The notes: generated by a model not told the origin, from the letters alone. Numbered from the stretch's first letter, positions 1 through 5,755 are shown. The stretch is DNA of 5,755 nucleotides from Candidatus Acidiferrales bacterium (GCA_030044295.1 JASHWB010000314.1:1-5755), one strand, 5' to 3'. Program-made: numbers and translations.

Positions 1-944
1 TGACTGTCACGGGCAAGGACCGAATCATAATGGCCATCCCCGCCGTCTTGCGCATTCAGGATATTTCCAGCGACGGACGCATTCTGCTAACGCAGGATCA
101 ATGGCGAATGGGATTGCAATATAGAGGCCCGAAGGATGTCGCCGAACGTGATTTTTCTTGGCTCGACGGAGCGATGGTATCGGATTTGTCGCAAGACGGA
201 CAGGAACTTGCCTTCGGTGATTTTATGGAAGCGTCCGGTCCCGGAGGCCTTGCATACATCCGAAAGGAGAGCGACTCATTCGCTGTAAAACTGGGCAACG
301 GTCTTTACCCGGCGCTTTCTCCCGATGGTAAATGGGCACTCGTCGGCGCATACGATCCGCCTCATCTGGCTCTCTTGCCAACGGGGACCGGGGAAGCGCG
401 ATCGCTGAAGCCTTACGGTCTCCAACAGCTTCAGTGGCAAGGATGGATGCCGGATGGAAAGGAAATCTATTTCGCGGGAAATGACGGGCATGACTGGCGG
501 ATGTACGTGCAAGCTCTCGATGGAGGAGCACCACGCGCGATCACGCCTGCAATTTCCGTCAGTGCGTCGCAGGCACTTTCTGACTTGGTTTCTCCCGACG
601 GGAAACTCGTATTTGCTCGCGACTTGAACGGTAACGGCGTCTTTTATCCTTTGGCGGGGAGCCGAACGCAACCCATACAGGGTCTTATGCCGGCCGACAT
701 TTGGGCGAACTGGTCGAGCGATAGGAAGTCGATTTACGTTTATCAGGACGACGTGACTCGCGCCCAACTGTTTCGCTTGGACCCCGCGACTGGAAAGCGG
801 GAGCTTCTGCGGACACTGTCGCCGCCAGATATTGCAGGTCTCGCCGGTATCGCATCATTCAGGGTTACGTCTGATGGGAACGGTTACGCGTATTCGTACA
901 ACCGAGCCTTATCCGCTCTCTATCTGCTAAAGCGTCTCCAGTGA
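1..944 (+). CDS. PD40/TolB-like beta-propeller protein, C-terminal part (probable Ser/Thr protein kinase sensor domain), 5' truncated
   Basis: The frame is open to the left edge; an internal ATG at 30 is unlikely to be the true start, because the nine codons before it (TVTGKDRII) read as part of the same propeller strand. The 304 residues from that ATG contain repeated PD40/WD40-like strands with the S/P-D-G-K signature: ISSDGRILL (12-20), LSQDGQELAF (53-62), LSPDGKWALV (96-105), MPDGKEIYFAG (140-150), VSPDGKLVFA (187-196), WSSDRKSIYVY (228-238) and VTSDGNGYAYSY (279-290). No kinase, transmembrane or catalytic motif is visible in this part. From recall, this pattern with 'LLPTGTGEAR', 'YVQALDGG' and a final 'YAYSYNRALSALYLL' is typical of the C-terminus of acidobacterial proteins with an N-terminal Ser/Thr kinase or winged-helix DNA-binding domain; which one applies cannot be seen here. 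The propeller is probably a ligand- or protein-binding platform. The gene converges on the response regulator and is not part of its operon. Confidence 0.85.
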   Translation, partial: TVTGKDRIIMAIPAVLRIQDISSDGRILLTQDQWRMGLQYRGPKDVAERDFSWLDGAMVSDLSQDGQELAFGDFMEASGPGGLAYIRKESDSFAVKLGNGLYPALSPDGKWALVGAYDPPHLALLPTGTGEARSLKPYGLQQLQWQGWMPDGKEIYFAGNDGHDWRMYVQALDGGAPRAITPAISVSASQALSDLVSPDGKLVFARDLNGNGVFYPLAGSRTQPIQGLMPADIWANWSSDRKSIYVYQDDVTRAQLFRLDPATGKRELLRTLSPPDIAGLAGIASFRVTSDGNGYAYSYNRALSALYLLKRLQ

Positions 945-948
945 CGCT
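931..948 (+). repeat. Small inverted repeat over the stop codon of the propeller gene
   Basis: AGCGTC (931-936) and GACGCT (943-948) form a perfect 6-bp stem with a 6-nt loop, spanning the TGA stop at 942-944. An alternative stem, GTCTC (934-938) with GAGAC (950-954), overlaps it. No T-run follows on either strand, so it does not meet the usual intrinsic-terminator pattern. It may be a weak 3'-end hairpin or chance. The rest of the 48-bp convergent gap to the regulator stop (945-992) shows nothing else. Confidence 0.35.
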
Positions 949-992
949 CGAGACATGGATGAAGATAGGGAGTTAGGAGATTATCGCAGCGC

Positions 993-2381
993 CTAGTTTT
1001 CGAGGCCAAGATTGCGGATTTTTGTCAGCAGGGTTTTGTAGGAGACGCCGAGTTTTTCCGCGGCACGCGTCTTGTTCCACTTGGCGTCGCGCAGGGCGTT
1101 TTGGATTTTGAATCGCTCCACATGCGTAACGGCGCGCTGAGAAACTTCCTCCAGCGGGCCCTCCCACAGAAATTGCGCCGCAAGCATTCCTTCGGGCAAT
1201 TCGTCGGGCGCGGGCTTAGGCGAAGGCAATTGCAGCGCGTCGGCATCGATTTCGGAACCGCTGGCGAGGATGGCGGCGCGTTCGATGGTGTTTTGCAACT
1301 CGCGCACATTGCCGGGCCACGTGTAGGCGAGCAGGCGCGAACGCGCATCTTCCGCGAGCGATAAGGACGGCTTGCGAAACTCGCGCTTGAACCGCTCGAG
1401 GAAGTGCTCGGCGAGCAGCAGGACGTCGTCGCCGCGGTCGCGCAGCGCGGGAATCGTGATCGGCACGGCGGCGATGCGGAAATAGAGGTCGTCGCGAAAC
1501 GTTTTTTCGGCAATGGCAGCGTGCAGGTCTTTGTTCGTAGCTGCCAAAATGCGGACATTCACTTCGATTTCCTGCGTGCCGCCGATGCGCACGAAGCGCT
1601 TTTCCTCGAGCACGCGCAGTAGCTTGCTCTGCATGGCCAGAGGTAGCTCGCCGATTTCGTCGAGGAACAGCGTGCCGCGATGCGCGAGTTCCAGCTTGCC
1701 GATTTTCCGCCCGCCCGCGCCAGTGTAGGCGCCGCGTTCGTGGCCGAAGAGTTCGTTTTCGACCAGGCCCTCGGGAATTGCCGCGCAGTTCAGCGCAACG
1801 AAAGGATGTTCTGCGCGCGGACTGAGGTAATGAATTGCGCGGGCGAAAAGCTCTTTCCCTGTGCCGCTTTCGCCGAGCAGCAGGACTGTGGAATCCGCCG
1901 CGGCGACGCGTTGCGTCATCTGGCTCGCTTCCTTCATCGCGGGATGTTCGGCCACGATGCGCGGAAAACCGTAGCGCGCGGAATATTCCTCGCGCAGCAG
2001 CAAATTCTCGCGCAGAAGTTCCTGTTCGCGCGCGGCCCGTTGCAAGAGCAGCTTTAGGTGATCGAGATCGACCGGCTTCTGGACGAAGTCGTACGCGCCT
2101 TCCTTCATCGCCGTGACGGCTTCCTCCACCGACCCATAGGCGGTGACCAGAATAACGGGAATAGTTGGTTCGGCTCGCTTCGCTTCGCGGAGAACGTCGA
2201 TGCCGGAATGCCCAGGGAGTTTGAGGTCGGAAAGAATCAGCTGATAACGTCGGTTCCGGGCTTTTTCGATTGCGACGCTGCCGTCGGGAGCTTCGTCGAC
2301 GGCATAGCCGAAGCGCTCCAATGCCTTGCGGAGCATGGCCCGTAGCTCGGTCTTATCCTCGACGAGAAGTACGGGCTCCAT
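993..2381 (-). CDS. Sigma-54-dependent response regulator, NtrC family (REC-AAA+-Fis HTH)
   Basis: Complete 462-residue transcriptional activator with the standard three-domain layout. The receiver domain (about 3-118) has acidic residues E8/D9, phosphoacceptor D52 (SDLKLPG), T80 and K102-P103. The AAA+ domain (about 142-385) has Walker A GESGTGKE (170-177), the sigma-54-contacting loop as GAYTGA (217-222), Walker B GTLFLDE (236-242), sensor I ILAATN (278-283), arginines R296 and R302 in FRDDLYFRI, and sensor II WPGNVREL (355-362). A Fis-type helix-turn-helix lies at about 421-460 (NKTRAAEKLGVSYKTLLTKI). All key residues are present, so it should be phosphorylation-responsive and able to remodel sigma-54 RNA polymerase. 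It is the last gene of the four-gene operon, starting 12 bp after the coiled-coil gene. Its ATG has only a poor Shine-Dalgarno sequence, which suggests coupling to upstream translation. The histidine kinase two genes upstream is the obvious partner. Target promoters are not visible here; a PilR-like role is possible because of the nearby prepilin peptidase, but unproven. Confidence 0.95.
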   Translation of the reverse strand: MEPVLLVEDKTELRAMLRKALERFGYAVDEAPDGSVAIEKARNRRYQLILSDLKLPGHSGIDVLREAKRAEPTIPVILVTAYGSVEEAVTAMKEGAYDFVQKPVDLDHLKLLLQRAAREQELLRENLLLREEYSARYGFPRIVAEHPAMKEASQMTQRVAAADSTVLLLGESGTGKELFARAIHYLSPRAEHPFVALNCAAIPEGLVENELFGHERGAYTGAGGRKIGKLELAHRGTLFLDEIGELPLAMQSKLLRVLEEKRFVRIGGTQEIEVNVRILAATNKDLHAAIAEKTFRDDLYFRIAAVPITIPALRDRGDDVLLLAEHFLERFKREFRKPSLSLAEDARSRLLAYTWPGNVRELQNTIERAAILASGSEIDADALQLPSPKPAPDELPEGMLAAQFLWEGPLEEVSQRAVTHVERFKIQNALRDAKWNKTRAAEKLGVSYKTLLTKIRNLGLEN

Positions 2382-2393
2382 GGCCTGCGCTTT

Positions 2394-3023
2394 CTAGCGT
2401 TCCCATCCCGGATCGCCCCCGGCCTTGCGAAGGGCGTCTTCGGCGTCGGAAATAGCCTGCTGGTCGTCGTCCACTTTCTTTTGCTGGGTGTCGATGGCGG
2501 CTTTAGTCTTGTCGTAGTCCTCGCCGTAGGGATGGCCGCTTGCCTCGTCCTGATAGCCCTTTTGCGGATCGCCGTTATAGAACTGCAATTGTTCTTGGCT
2601 GAGCTTCTTCTGCATCTCGGCGAGATCGCCCTGATCTTTCTGCAGCTTCTGACGCAGATCGGCGAATTTGGCTTGCCACTGCGCCGCTGCTTTATCGCCT
2701 TGCGGGTTGACGTCCGGAGAGGTTTCGTTCTTTCCCGATTTCGCTGGCGCGGATGCTTCGCCCACGGTGGAAACGCCTTCACCGGTCGGCAGATTATCGT
2801 TGTCGAAGACGACTGCGGCCTTGGGCGCCTTTTTCTGTTGCTCGCGCGCTTTGCGGGCTGCGGCGGCCAAAGGGTCCTGCGATGCTGCGGAGGAGTTCGT
2901 TTGGGACGCCGGACTCGATTGCGAGGATTGCGCCGGGGCTGATTGCGGAGAGTTCTCCTGGGCGGCTATTGCCGCGGGAGCGACGAGCAGCGCCGCCAGC
3001 GCCAACCACGAAGTTTTTCGCAT
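2394..3023 (-). CDS. Secreted Ala/Gln/Ser-rich coiled-coil protein of unknown function
   Basis: Complete 209-residue protein, not assignable to a characterised family. Residues 1-20 form a clear Sec signal peptide (RK, hydrophobic core, cleavage after AIA at about 20). Residues 22-52 are a low-complexity Ser/Gln/Ala linker. Residues 52-90 hold ARKAREQQKKAPKA followed by VVFDNDNLP and GVSTVG, a pattern recalled from other acidobacterial exported proteins. Residues 112-146 and 169-200 are charged Lys/Gln/Asp heptad-like helices, probably coiled coils, split by a Tyr/Gly-rich break at 149-170 (FYNGDPQKGY...HPYGEDYD). The C-terminus is AGGDPGWER. There is no lipobox cysteine and no later TM segment, so it is probably soluble in the periplasm. 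The start is fixed by a strong AGGAGG at 5-nt spacing. It lies between the kinase (31 bp) and the regulator (12 bp), suggesting a role in the same signalling pathway; the function is otherwise unknown. Confidence 0.88.
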   Translation of the reverse strand: MRKTSWLALAALLVAPAAIAAQENSPQSAPAQSSQSSPASQTNSSAASQDPLAAAARKAREQQKKAPKAAVVFDNDNLPTGEGVSTVGEASAPAKSGKNETSPDVNPQGDKAAAQWQAKFADLRQKLQKDQGDLAEMQKKLSQEQLQFYNGDPQKGYQDEASGHPYGEDYDKTKAAIDTQQKKVDDDQQAISDAEDALRKAGGDPGWER

Positions 3024-3028
3024 GTGTG

Positions 3029-3034
3029 CCTCCT
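3029..3034 (-). promoter_or_regulatory. Strong Shine-Dalgarno site of the coiled-coil gene
   Basis: A perfect AGGAGG lies 5 nt before the ATG at 3023. It is the only canonical ribosome-binding site seen in this operon; the peptidase, kinase and regulator starts have none or weak ones. This suggests the exported protein may be made at a higher level than its neighbours. Part of the site could pair in a short GCCT/AGGC stem. Confidence 0.75.
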
Positions 3035-3054
3035 AAGGCGTCCCCATATAAATT

Positions 3055-4485
3055 CTAGATGCGGGCCGCCCGCGAGGGGAATAGGACTGGCGAGGGCTCC
3101 TGCCGCAAAGGTAACCAGAGTAAAAATTCGGCTCCGCCGCCCGCCGCTTGATTGCGCGCCTCGATGCTGCCGCCATGCTGCAGGGCGATCTTCTGGACAA
3201 CGGCAAGCCCCAGGCCGGTGCCTTCGGACTTCGTCGTGAAAAACGGCAGAAAAATCTTAGGCAAGTCCCGCTCCGGCATACCGGGGCCGTTGTCGGCTAC
3301 CCGGATGCGTTGCCAGTCGCGGCCGGCGAGTTCTTCGATTGTGCCGGATACTGTCACGCGCGGGACGACGCCAGATCCGCGCGCGGCTTCGATGCCGTTG
3401 CGGACCAGATTGACCAGCGCTTGGCGGAGCAGGGCCTCGTCTCCTGGCACGTCTGTGAATGAGCCTTCGGCGACGACCGTCGATTGCGGCGCGCCTTCCT
3501 GCGATTCGGCGGCGACTCGCTCGACCAACGCCTGCATCGGAACGGTTTCGTAGGAAATTTCGAGCGGCTTGGCGAAGCGAAGGAATTCGGTGACCACGTG
3601 CGTCAGCGAGCGCGTTTGATCTAGAATGCGGCCGGCGGATTCACGGATGTCGCCCTCCGGAGCTTCGCTGCGGATCATTTGTGCGTATCCGGAAACGGTG
3701 GCGAGCGCGTTTTTGAATTCGTGTGCGATGCCCGCAGACATTTCGCCGAGGTTGGCCAGATTTTCCTTCCATCGAATCTGTTTTTGAAGGGCGACGAGTT
3801 CGGTGAGATCGCTCAGCAAGCAAAGGGCGCCGCTCGGTCTGGCGTCGGCGGCGACTTCGGGGTCTTCAGCGCGAGCCCGGACGATTTTGCGTCCTCCGCG
3901 ATAGATCGGCGAGATCGTCACTCCCAGCCGGCGCGCCTCGCCATCGGGGGTGAGATATTCCACTTCGGCGCGTTGAAACGTTTTGCCTTCGCGCAGGCAT
4001 TCCGCCAGCATCACCGCGAGATCGGAACCGGCGCCGAGAACTTCCCTGTAGGAACGGTAGCGCAGTCCGCGCGCGCAGAGGGCGTGCTCGGCCGCTGGGT
4101 TTGACGAGCTGATCGCGCCCGTAGCGCTCACCAGAAGGAGGCCGGTGGGCATGTTGCGAGTGACTTCTTCCGTCAGCCGTTCGGACTCCTGAGCGCGTTC
4201 CTGGGCGACAAGGTGCAGATGCGCCAGTTCTTTCTCCTGTGCCCGCAGCTTTTCGATCACGCCCTGCATGGAAGCAGTCATAAACGCGGACGCGTTTTCA
4301 GCCGTCGGCTGCGGAGCGGCCCAATCTTCCTTTTGCGAAGCGGTGGACGACCCGGAGCGGAGGTATTTGCGTGCAAGGAAGATGAGCGCAAGAACCACCA
4401 CGATCAGGGAGAACAGAGCGATTCCGGCCAAGATACTTTCCGAGGGCGAAATCAGCGGATGCGGGATAGGCGCGATCGTTTTCAC
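3055..4485 (-). CDS. Membrane-bound PAS-domain sensor histidine kinase (NtrB-like)
   Basis: Complete 476-residue two-component kinase starting at GTG. One transmembrane helix (about 17-38) is followed by RKYLR, implying a very short outside N-terminus and a cytoplasmic body. A helical linker (about 66-110) leads into a PAS domain (about 106-232: NMPTGLLLVSATGAI ... LCLLSDLTEL). The HisKA domain has H255 in the H-box GIAHEFKNALA. The HATPase domain has the N-box with N359 and N363, the G1 motif DNGPGMP (398-404), the F-box FLPFFTTK (412-419) and the G2 motif GTGLGL (422-427). All catalytic motifs are intact. The PAS domain carries a charged insert (about 196-216) before its last strand. The start lacks a Shine-Dalgarno site, but its GTG overlaps the TGA of an upstream 15-codon ORF, and an in-frame stop at 4540-4542 with no better start between supports this choice. 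The likely partner is the NtrC-family regulator two genes downstream. The single TM differs from the multi-TM PilS topology. Confidence 0.93.
   Translation of the reverse strand: MKTIAPIPHPLISPSESILAGIALFSLIVVVLALIFLARKYLRSGSSTASQKEDWAAPQPTAENASAFMTASMQGVIEKLRAQEKELAHLHLVAQERAQESERLTEEVTRNMPTGLLLVSATGAISSSNPAAEHALCARGLRYRSYREVLGAGSDLAVMLAECLREGKTFQRAEVEYLTPDGEARRLGVTISPIYRGGRKIVRARAEDPEVAADARPSGALCLLSDLTELVALQKQIRWKENLANLGEMSAGIAHEFKNALATVSGYAQMIRSEAPEGDIRESAGRILDQTRSLTHVVTEFLRFAKPLEISYETVPMQALVERVAAESQEGAPQSTVVAEGSFTDVPGDEALLRQALVNLVRNGIEAARGSGVVPRVTVSGTIEELAGRDWQRIRVADNGPGMPERDLPKIFLPFFTTKSEGTGLGLAVVQKIALQHGGSIEARNQAAGGGAEFLLWLPLRQEPSPVLFPSRAARI
3061..3073 (-). repeat. GC-rich palindrome at the 3' end of the kinase gene
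   Basis: GCGGGC and GCCCGC flank a single central base, giving a 13-bp near-perfect palindrome within the last codons of the kinase. Read on the - strand, it is followed at once by an AT-rich stretch (3046-3060) that contains TAGAAT (3052-3057), close to the -10 consensus, but has no proper T-run and no -35 match at 17-bp spacing. It could be a weak attenuating hairpin or a chance effect of GC-rich coding sequence. Confidence 0.3.
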
Positions 4486-4529
4486 ACGGCACGCTCGAAT
4501 TGGGAGGGTTCCATCACTGCGGTGTTCAT
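4482..4529 (-). CDS. Possible 15-codon coupling ORF between prepilin peptidase and kinase genes
   Basis: An ATG that shares one base with the peptidase stop (TGATG) opens a frame reading MNTAVMEPSQFERAV, which ends in a TGA overlapping the kinase GTG by 4 nt (GTGA). It fills the otherwise unexplained 43-bp gap and would carry ribosomes from one gene to the next. No Shine-Dalgarno site precedes its ATG, so it would rely on termination-reinitiation. The peptide resembles nothing recognised. It may be a chance ORF; the exact fit at both junctions is the main argument for it. Confidence 0.35.
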   Translation of the reverse strand: MNTAVMEPSQFERAV

Positions 4530-5374
4530 CAACGCACCATCAGAAGCGACTGATACCACTGTACGACTGGACTGCCAAAGAACATCACCAGCACGGCGGC
4601 GATCCCCAGAAAAGTGCCGAACGGCAGTTCGTAATCGCGTCCTTTGCGGCTGACAAGAATGAACGTGAGCCCCAGAATGCTGCCGAGCAGCGACCCGGCC
4701 AGGATCGTCAGTAGCGTCAACTTGGGTCCGAGAAACGCCCCGATCAGAAGCATCATTTTCACGTCGCCGAGTCCCATCCCTTCGCGATGACGCAGGCGGA
4801 AATAGCCTTCGGAAACCAGCCACAGCAAGCTGCTGCCGACGGCAGCGCCAAGGAGCGCATCCGCAAATGAGATCACGGGCAGGGGAAGCGGTGATCCGAG
4901 CGCATGGCGAGCGAGCCAGGCAGCGGCGCCGTCCGAGGGCAATGTGAAGAAACTGAGCACCAGTCCGGCAGCGAAGCCCGAAAAGTTGATGACGTCCGGA
5001 AGAATCCGCTCGCGCAGGTCGGTGAAGATGAGCACCACGATCAGCGCGGAGAAGACGGCCCACTTGAGCGCGTCGATCGTCAGCCCGAACGCCAAATAGC
5101 AGCCGATAAAAAGTAGAGCGCTGAGAAGTTCGACGGTCGGATAGATCGCCGAGATTGGAGTCTTGCAGCCGCGGCATTTGCCTCGCAGCAGCAGCCAGCT
5201 GACCACCGGAATATTGTCGTAGGGGCGAATTTGCGCGCCGCATTTAGGGCACGCCGAAGGTGGCGACACGATCGATTTTCCGCCCGGAATGCGCACGATG
5301 CAGACGTTCAGAAAACTGCCAATGACTAAGCCAAAGCAGAATATGGCTGCGGCGATAAATGGCGCTGGAAGCAC
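4529..5374 (-). CDS. pilD: Type IV prepilin peptidase / N-methyltransferase (A24 family)
   Basis: Complete 281-residue inner-membrane aspartic protease, a normal length for the bifunctional PilD family. It cleaves the leader of type IV pilin-like precursors at the cytoplasmic face and usually N-methylates the new N-terminus. Visible evidence: GLVIGSFLNVCIVRIP (15-30); the N-terminal zinc-type domain with cysteine pairs C42/C45 and C67/C70 and DNIPVVSWLLLRGKC between them; catalytic D119 in TDLRERILPD; and the GxGD-type motif GLGD (201-204, D204) followed by VKM. The C-terminal PFGTFLGIAA (251-260) is also family-typical. About seven to eight hydrophobic segments follow the cysteine domain. 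The start is GTG, with an in-frame stop at 5396-5398 just upstream and only a CTG between; no Shine-Dalgarno site is clear. It is the first gene of the four-gene operon. No pilin or pilus assembly gene lies in the window, so its substrates (pili, competence or type II secretion pseudopilins) are unknown. Confidence 0.95.
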   Translation of the reverse strand: MLPAPFIAAAIFCFGLVIGSFLNVCIVRIPGGKSIVSPPSACPKCGAQIRPYDNIPVVSWLLLRGKCRGCKTPISAIYPTVELLSALLFIGCYLAFGLTIDALKWAVFSALIVVLIFTDLRERILPDVINFSGFAAGLVLSFFTLPSDGAAAWLARHALGSPLPLPVISFADALLGAAVGSSLLWLVSEGYFRLRHREGMGLGDVKMMLLIGAFLGPKLTLLTILAGSLLGSILGLTFILVSRKGRDYELPFGTFLGIAAVLVMFFGSPVVQWYQSLLMVR

Positions 5375-5540
5375 CAGTCGAGTGTGCCAGAAGGCTTAGG
5401 AGAGGCTCAAGACGCCGCGCGAGTAGGGGTGCCCGAGTCGCTAACCGCCGGAACGGAAGTACGCTAGGTCGTTGGCACGGAACATCTGGCGGGCGGTACG
5501 GGACCGTATGCTTTCAGCGCGTGTTTTCAGCTAGTTAGGG
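5375..5540. other. Intergenic region, likely site of the operon promoter
   Basis: These 166 bp lie between the methionine aminopeptidase stop and the prepilin peptidase start, with both genes on the - strand. No gene, tRNA or T-tract terminator is seen. Two small repeats stand out: a 12-bp inverted repeat TACGG-GA-CCGTA (5497-5508) and a 7-bp direct repeat TTTCAGC at 5512-5518 and 5525-5531, 13 bp apart. No acceptable sigma-70 or -24/-12 sigma-54 promoter was found on the - strand. The spacing is large compared with the tight gaps downstream, so an operon promoter probably lies here; this is inferred from layout. Confidence 0.4.
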
Positions 5541-5755
5541 CTACTGAGTCAACAGGATAGGTGGTCCGTCGGAAATGACGAGCGTGTGTTCAAAGTGGGC
5601 CGAGAGGCCTCCATCTCTTGTTTTTATGGTCCATCCATCAGATGCATTTGTGGGCCGGCCCGATCCGATGGCGATAATCGGCTCAACCGTGAGCACCAAT
5701 CCAGAGGTCAATAGCGTCCGCGCCGAGTGATCGTCGAAGTTTGGGACGCTCGGTG
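5541..5755 (-). CDS. map: Type I methionine aminopeptidase, C-terminal fragment (cut by window edge)
   Basis: The last 70 codons and a TAG stop (5541-5543) are present; the N-terminal part lies beyond the right edge. The enzyme removes the initiator Met from nascent proteins in the cytosol using two metal ions. The fragment shows VPNFDDHS, then GLVLTVEPIIAIGSG with the metal-ligand Glu of 'VEP', then DGWTIKTRDGGLSAHFEHTL with the second metal-ligand Glu in 'HFEHT', and the usual tail ISDGPPILLT. Both late metal ligands of the M24A fold are kept, so nothing suggests a pseudogene. Compared with the compact E. coli-type enzyme, the segment between 'VEPII' and 'DGWT' (AIGSGRPTNAS) and 'VPNFDDHS' look like a variant subgroup, from recall. 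The early Asp/His ligands and the N-terminus are not visible. It lies 166 bp upstream of the peptidase operon on the same strand and is probably a separate transcription unit. Confidence 0.9.
   Translation of the reverse strand, partial: PSVPNFDDHSARTLLTSGLVLTVEPIIAIGSGRPTNASDGWTIKTRDGGLSAHFEHTLVISDGPPILLTQ

Noticed and set aside
945..992. Bidirectional intrinsic terminator between the convergent genes
   Set aside because: Only a 6-bp hairpin overlapping the propeller stop codon is seen; there is no T-run on either strand.
1680..2057. Open frames on the + strand antisense to the NtrC-family gene
   Set aside because: They lie opposite conserved AAA+ motifs, have no domain or ribosome-binding site, and reflect high GC at third positions.
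2237..2782. 181-codon open frame on the - strand spanning the regulator/coiled-coil junction
   Set aside because: It is an out-of-frame reading of two well-supported genes, with Arg/Lys/Pro-rich low-complexity translation.
4482..5243. Long open frame on the - strand (253 codons) overlapping the prepilin peptidase
   Set aside because: The translation is Arg/Ser-rich with no recognisable domain, typical of an out-of-frame reading of GC-rich coding sequence. Only its last 15 codons are kept, as the possible coupling ORF.
5473..5490. TGGCACG on the + strand resembling a sigma-54 -24 element
   Set aside because: The GC of the -12 element is not at the required spacing (ATCT lies there), and it points toward the 3' end of the aminopeptidase gene.
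5375..5540. Possible tRNA or structured RNA in the intergenic gap
   Set aside because: No T-loop GGTTCRA motif, acceptor pairing or cloverleaf could be found on either strand.
1..5755. CRISPR array, insertion sequence, prophage or defence system
   Set aside because: No regularly spaced repeats, transposase or integrase motifs, terminal inverted repeats or defence-type domains were seen.

Overview
The window reads as a stretch of a moderately GC-rich bacterial chromosome, most likely from an Acidobacteriota member. That assignment rests on three protein types recalled as typical of the phylum: a Ser/Thr-kinase-type PD40 beta-propeller, a secreted Ala/Gln/Ser-rich coiled-coil protein with an 'ARKAREQ...FDNDNLP' segment, and an NtrC-type regulator ending in an 'NKTRAAEKLGVSYKTLL' helix-turn-helix. 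It is inference; no rRNA or other marker gene is present.

Layout: (1) On the + strand, the left edge to 944 holds the C-terminal part of a PD40/TolB-like beta-propeller protein. Its frame is open to the edge, so it is truncated, and a kinase domain probably lies upstream. (2) After a 48-bp convergent gap, four genes run on the - strand, transcribed right to left: prepilin peptidase (4529-5374), single-TM PAS histidine kinase (3055-4485), secreted coiled-coil protein (2394-3023) and sigma-54-dependent NtrC-family response regulator (993-2381). Gaps are 43, 31 and 12 bp, so this looks like one operon. A 15-codon ORF exactly fills the peptidase-kinase gap, with a TGATG junction on one side and a GTGA junction on the other. 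(3) A 166-bp non-coding gap (5375-5540) is the likely site of the operon promoter, though no convincing promoter is visible. (4) The right edge (5541-5755, - strand) holds the last 70 codons of a type I methionine aminopeptidase.

Working model (inference): the kinase phosphorylates Asp52 of the response regulator, which then activates sigma-54 promoters outside this window. The peptidase in the same operon suggests that type IV pili or a related secretion system is part of the output or the sensed state. The small exported coiled-coil protein between kinase and regulator is the least understood part and a candidate accessory or sensor component, because the kinase has almost no extracytoplasmic domain of its own.

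No tRNA, rRNA, CRISPR array, insertion sequence or phage gene was seen.
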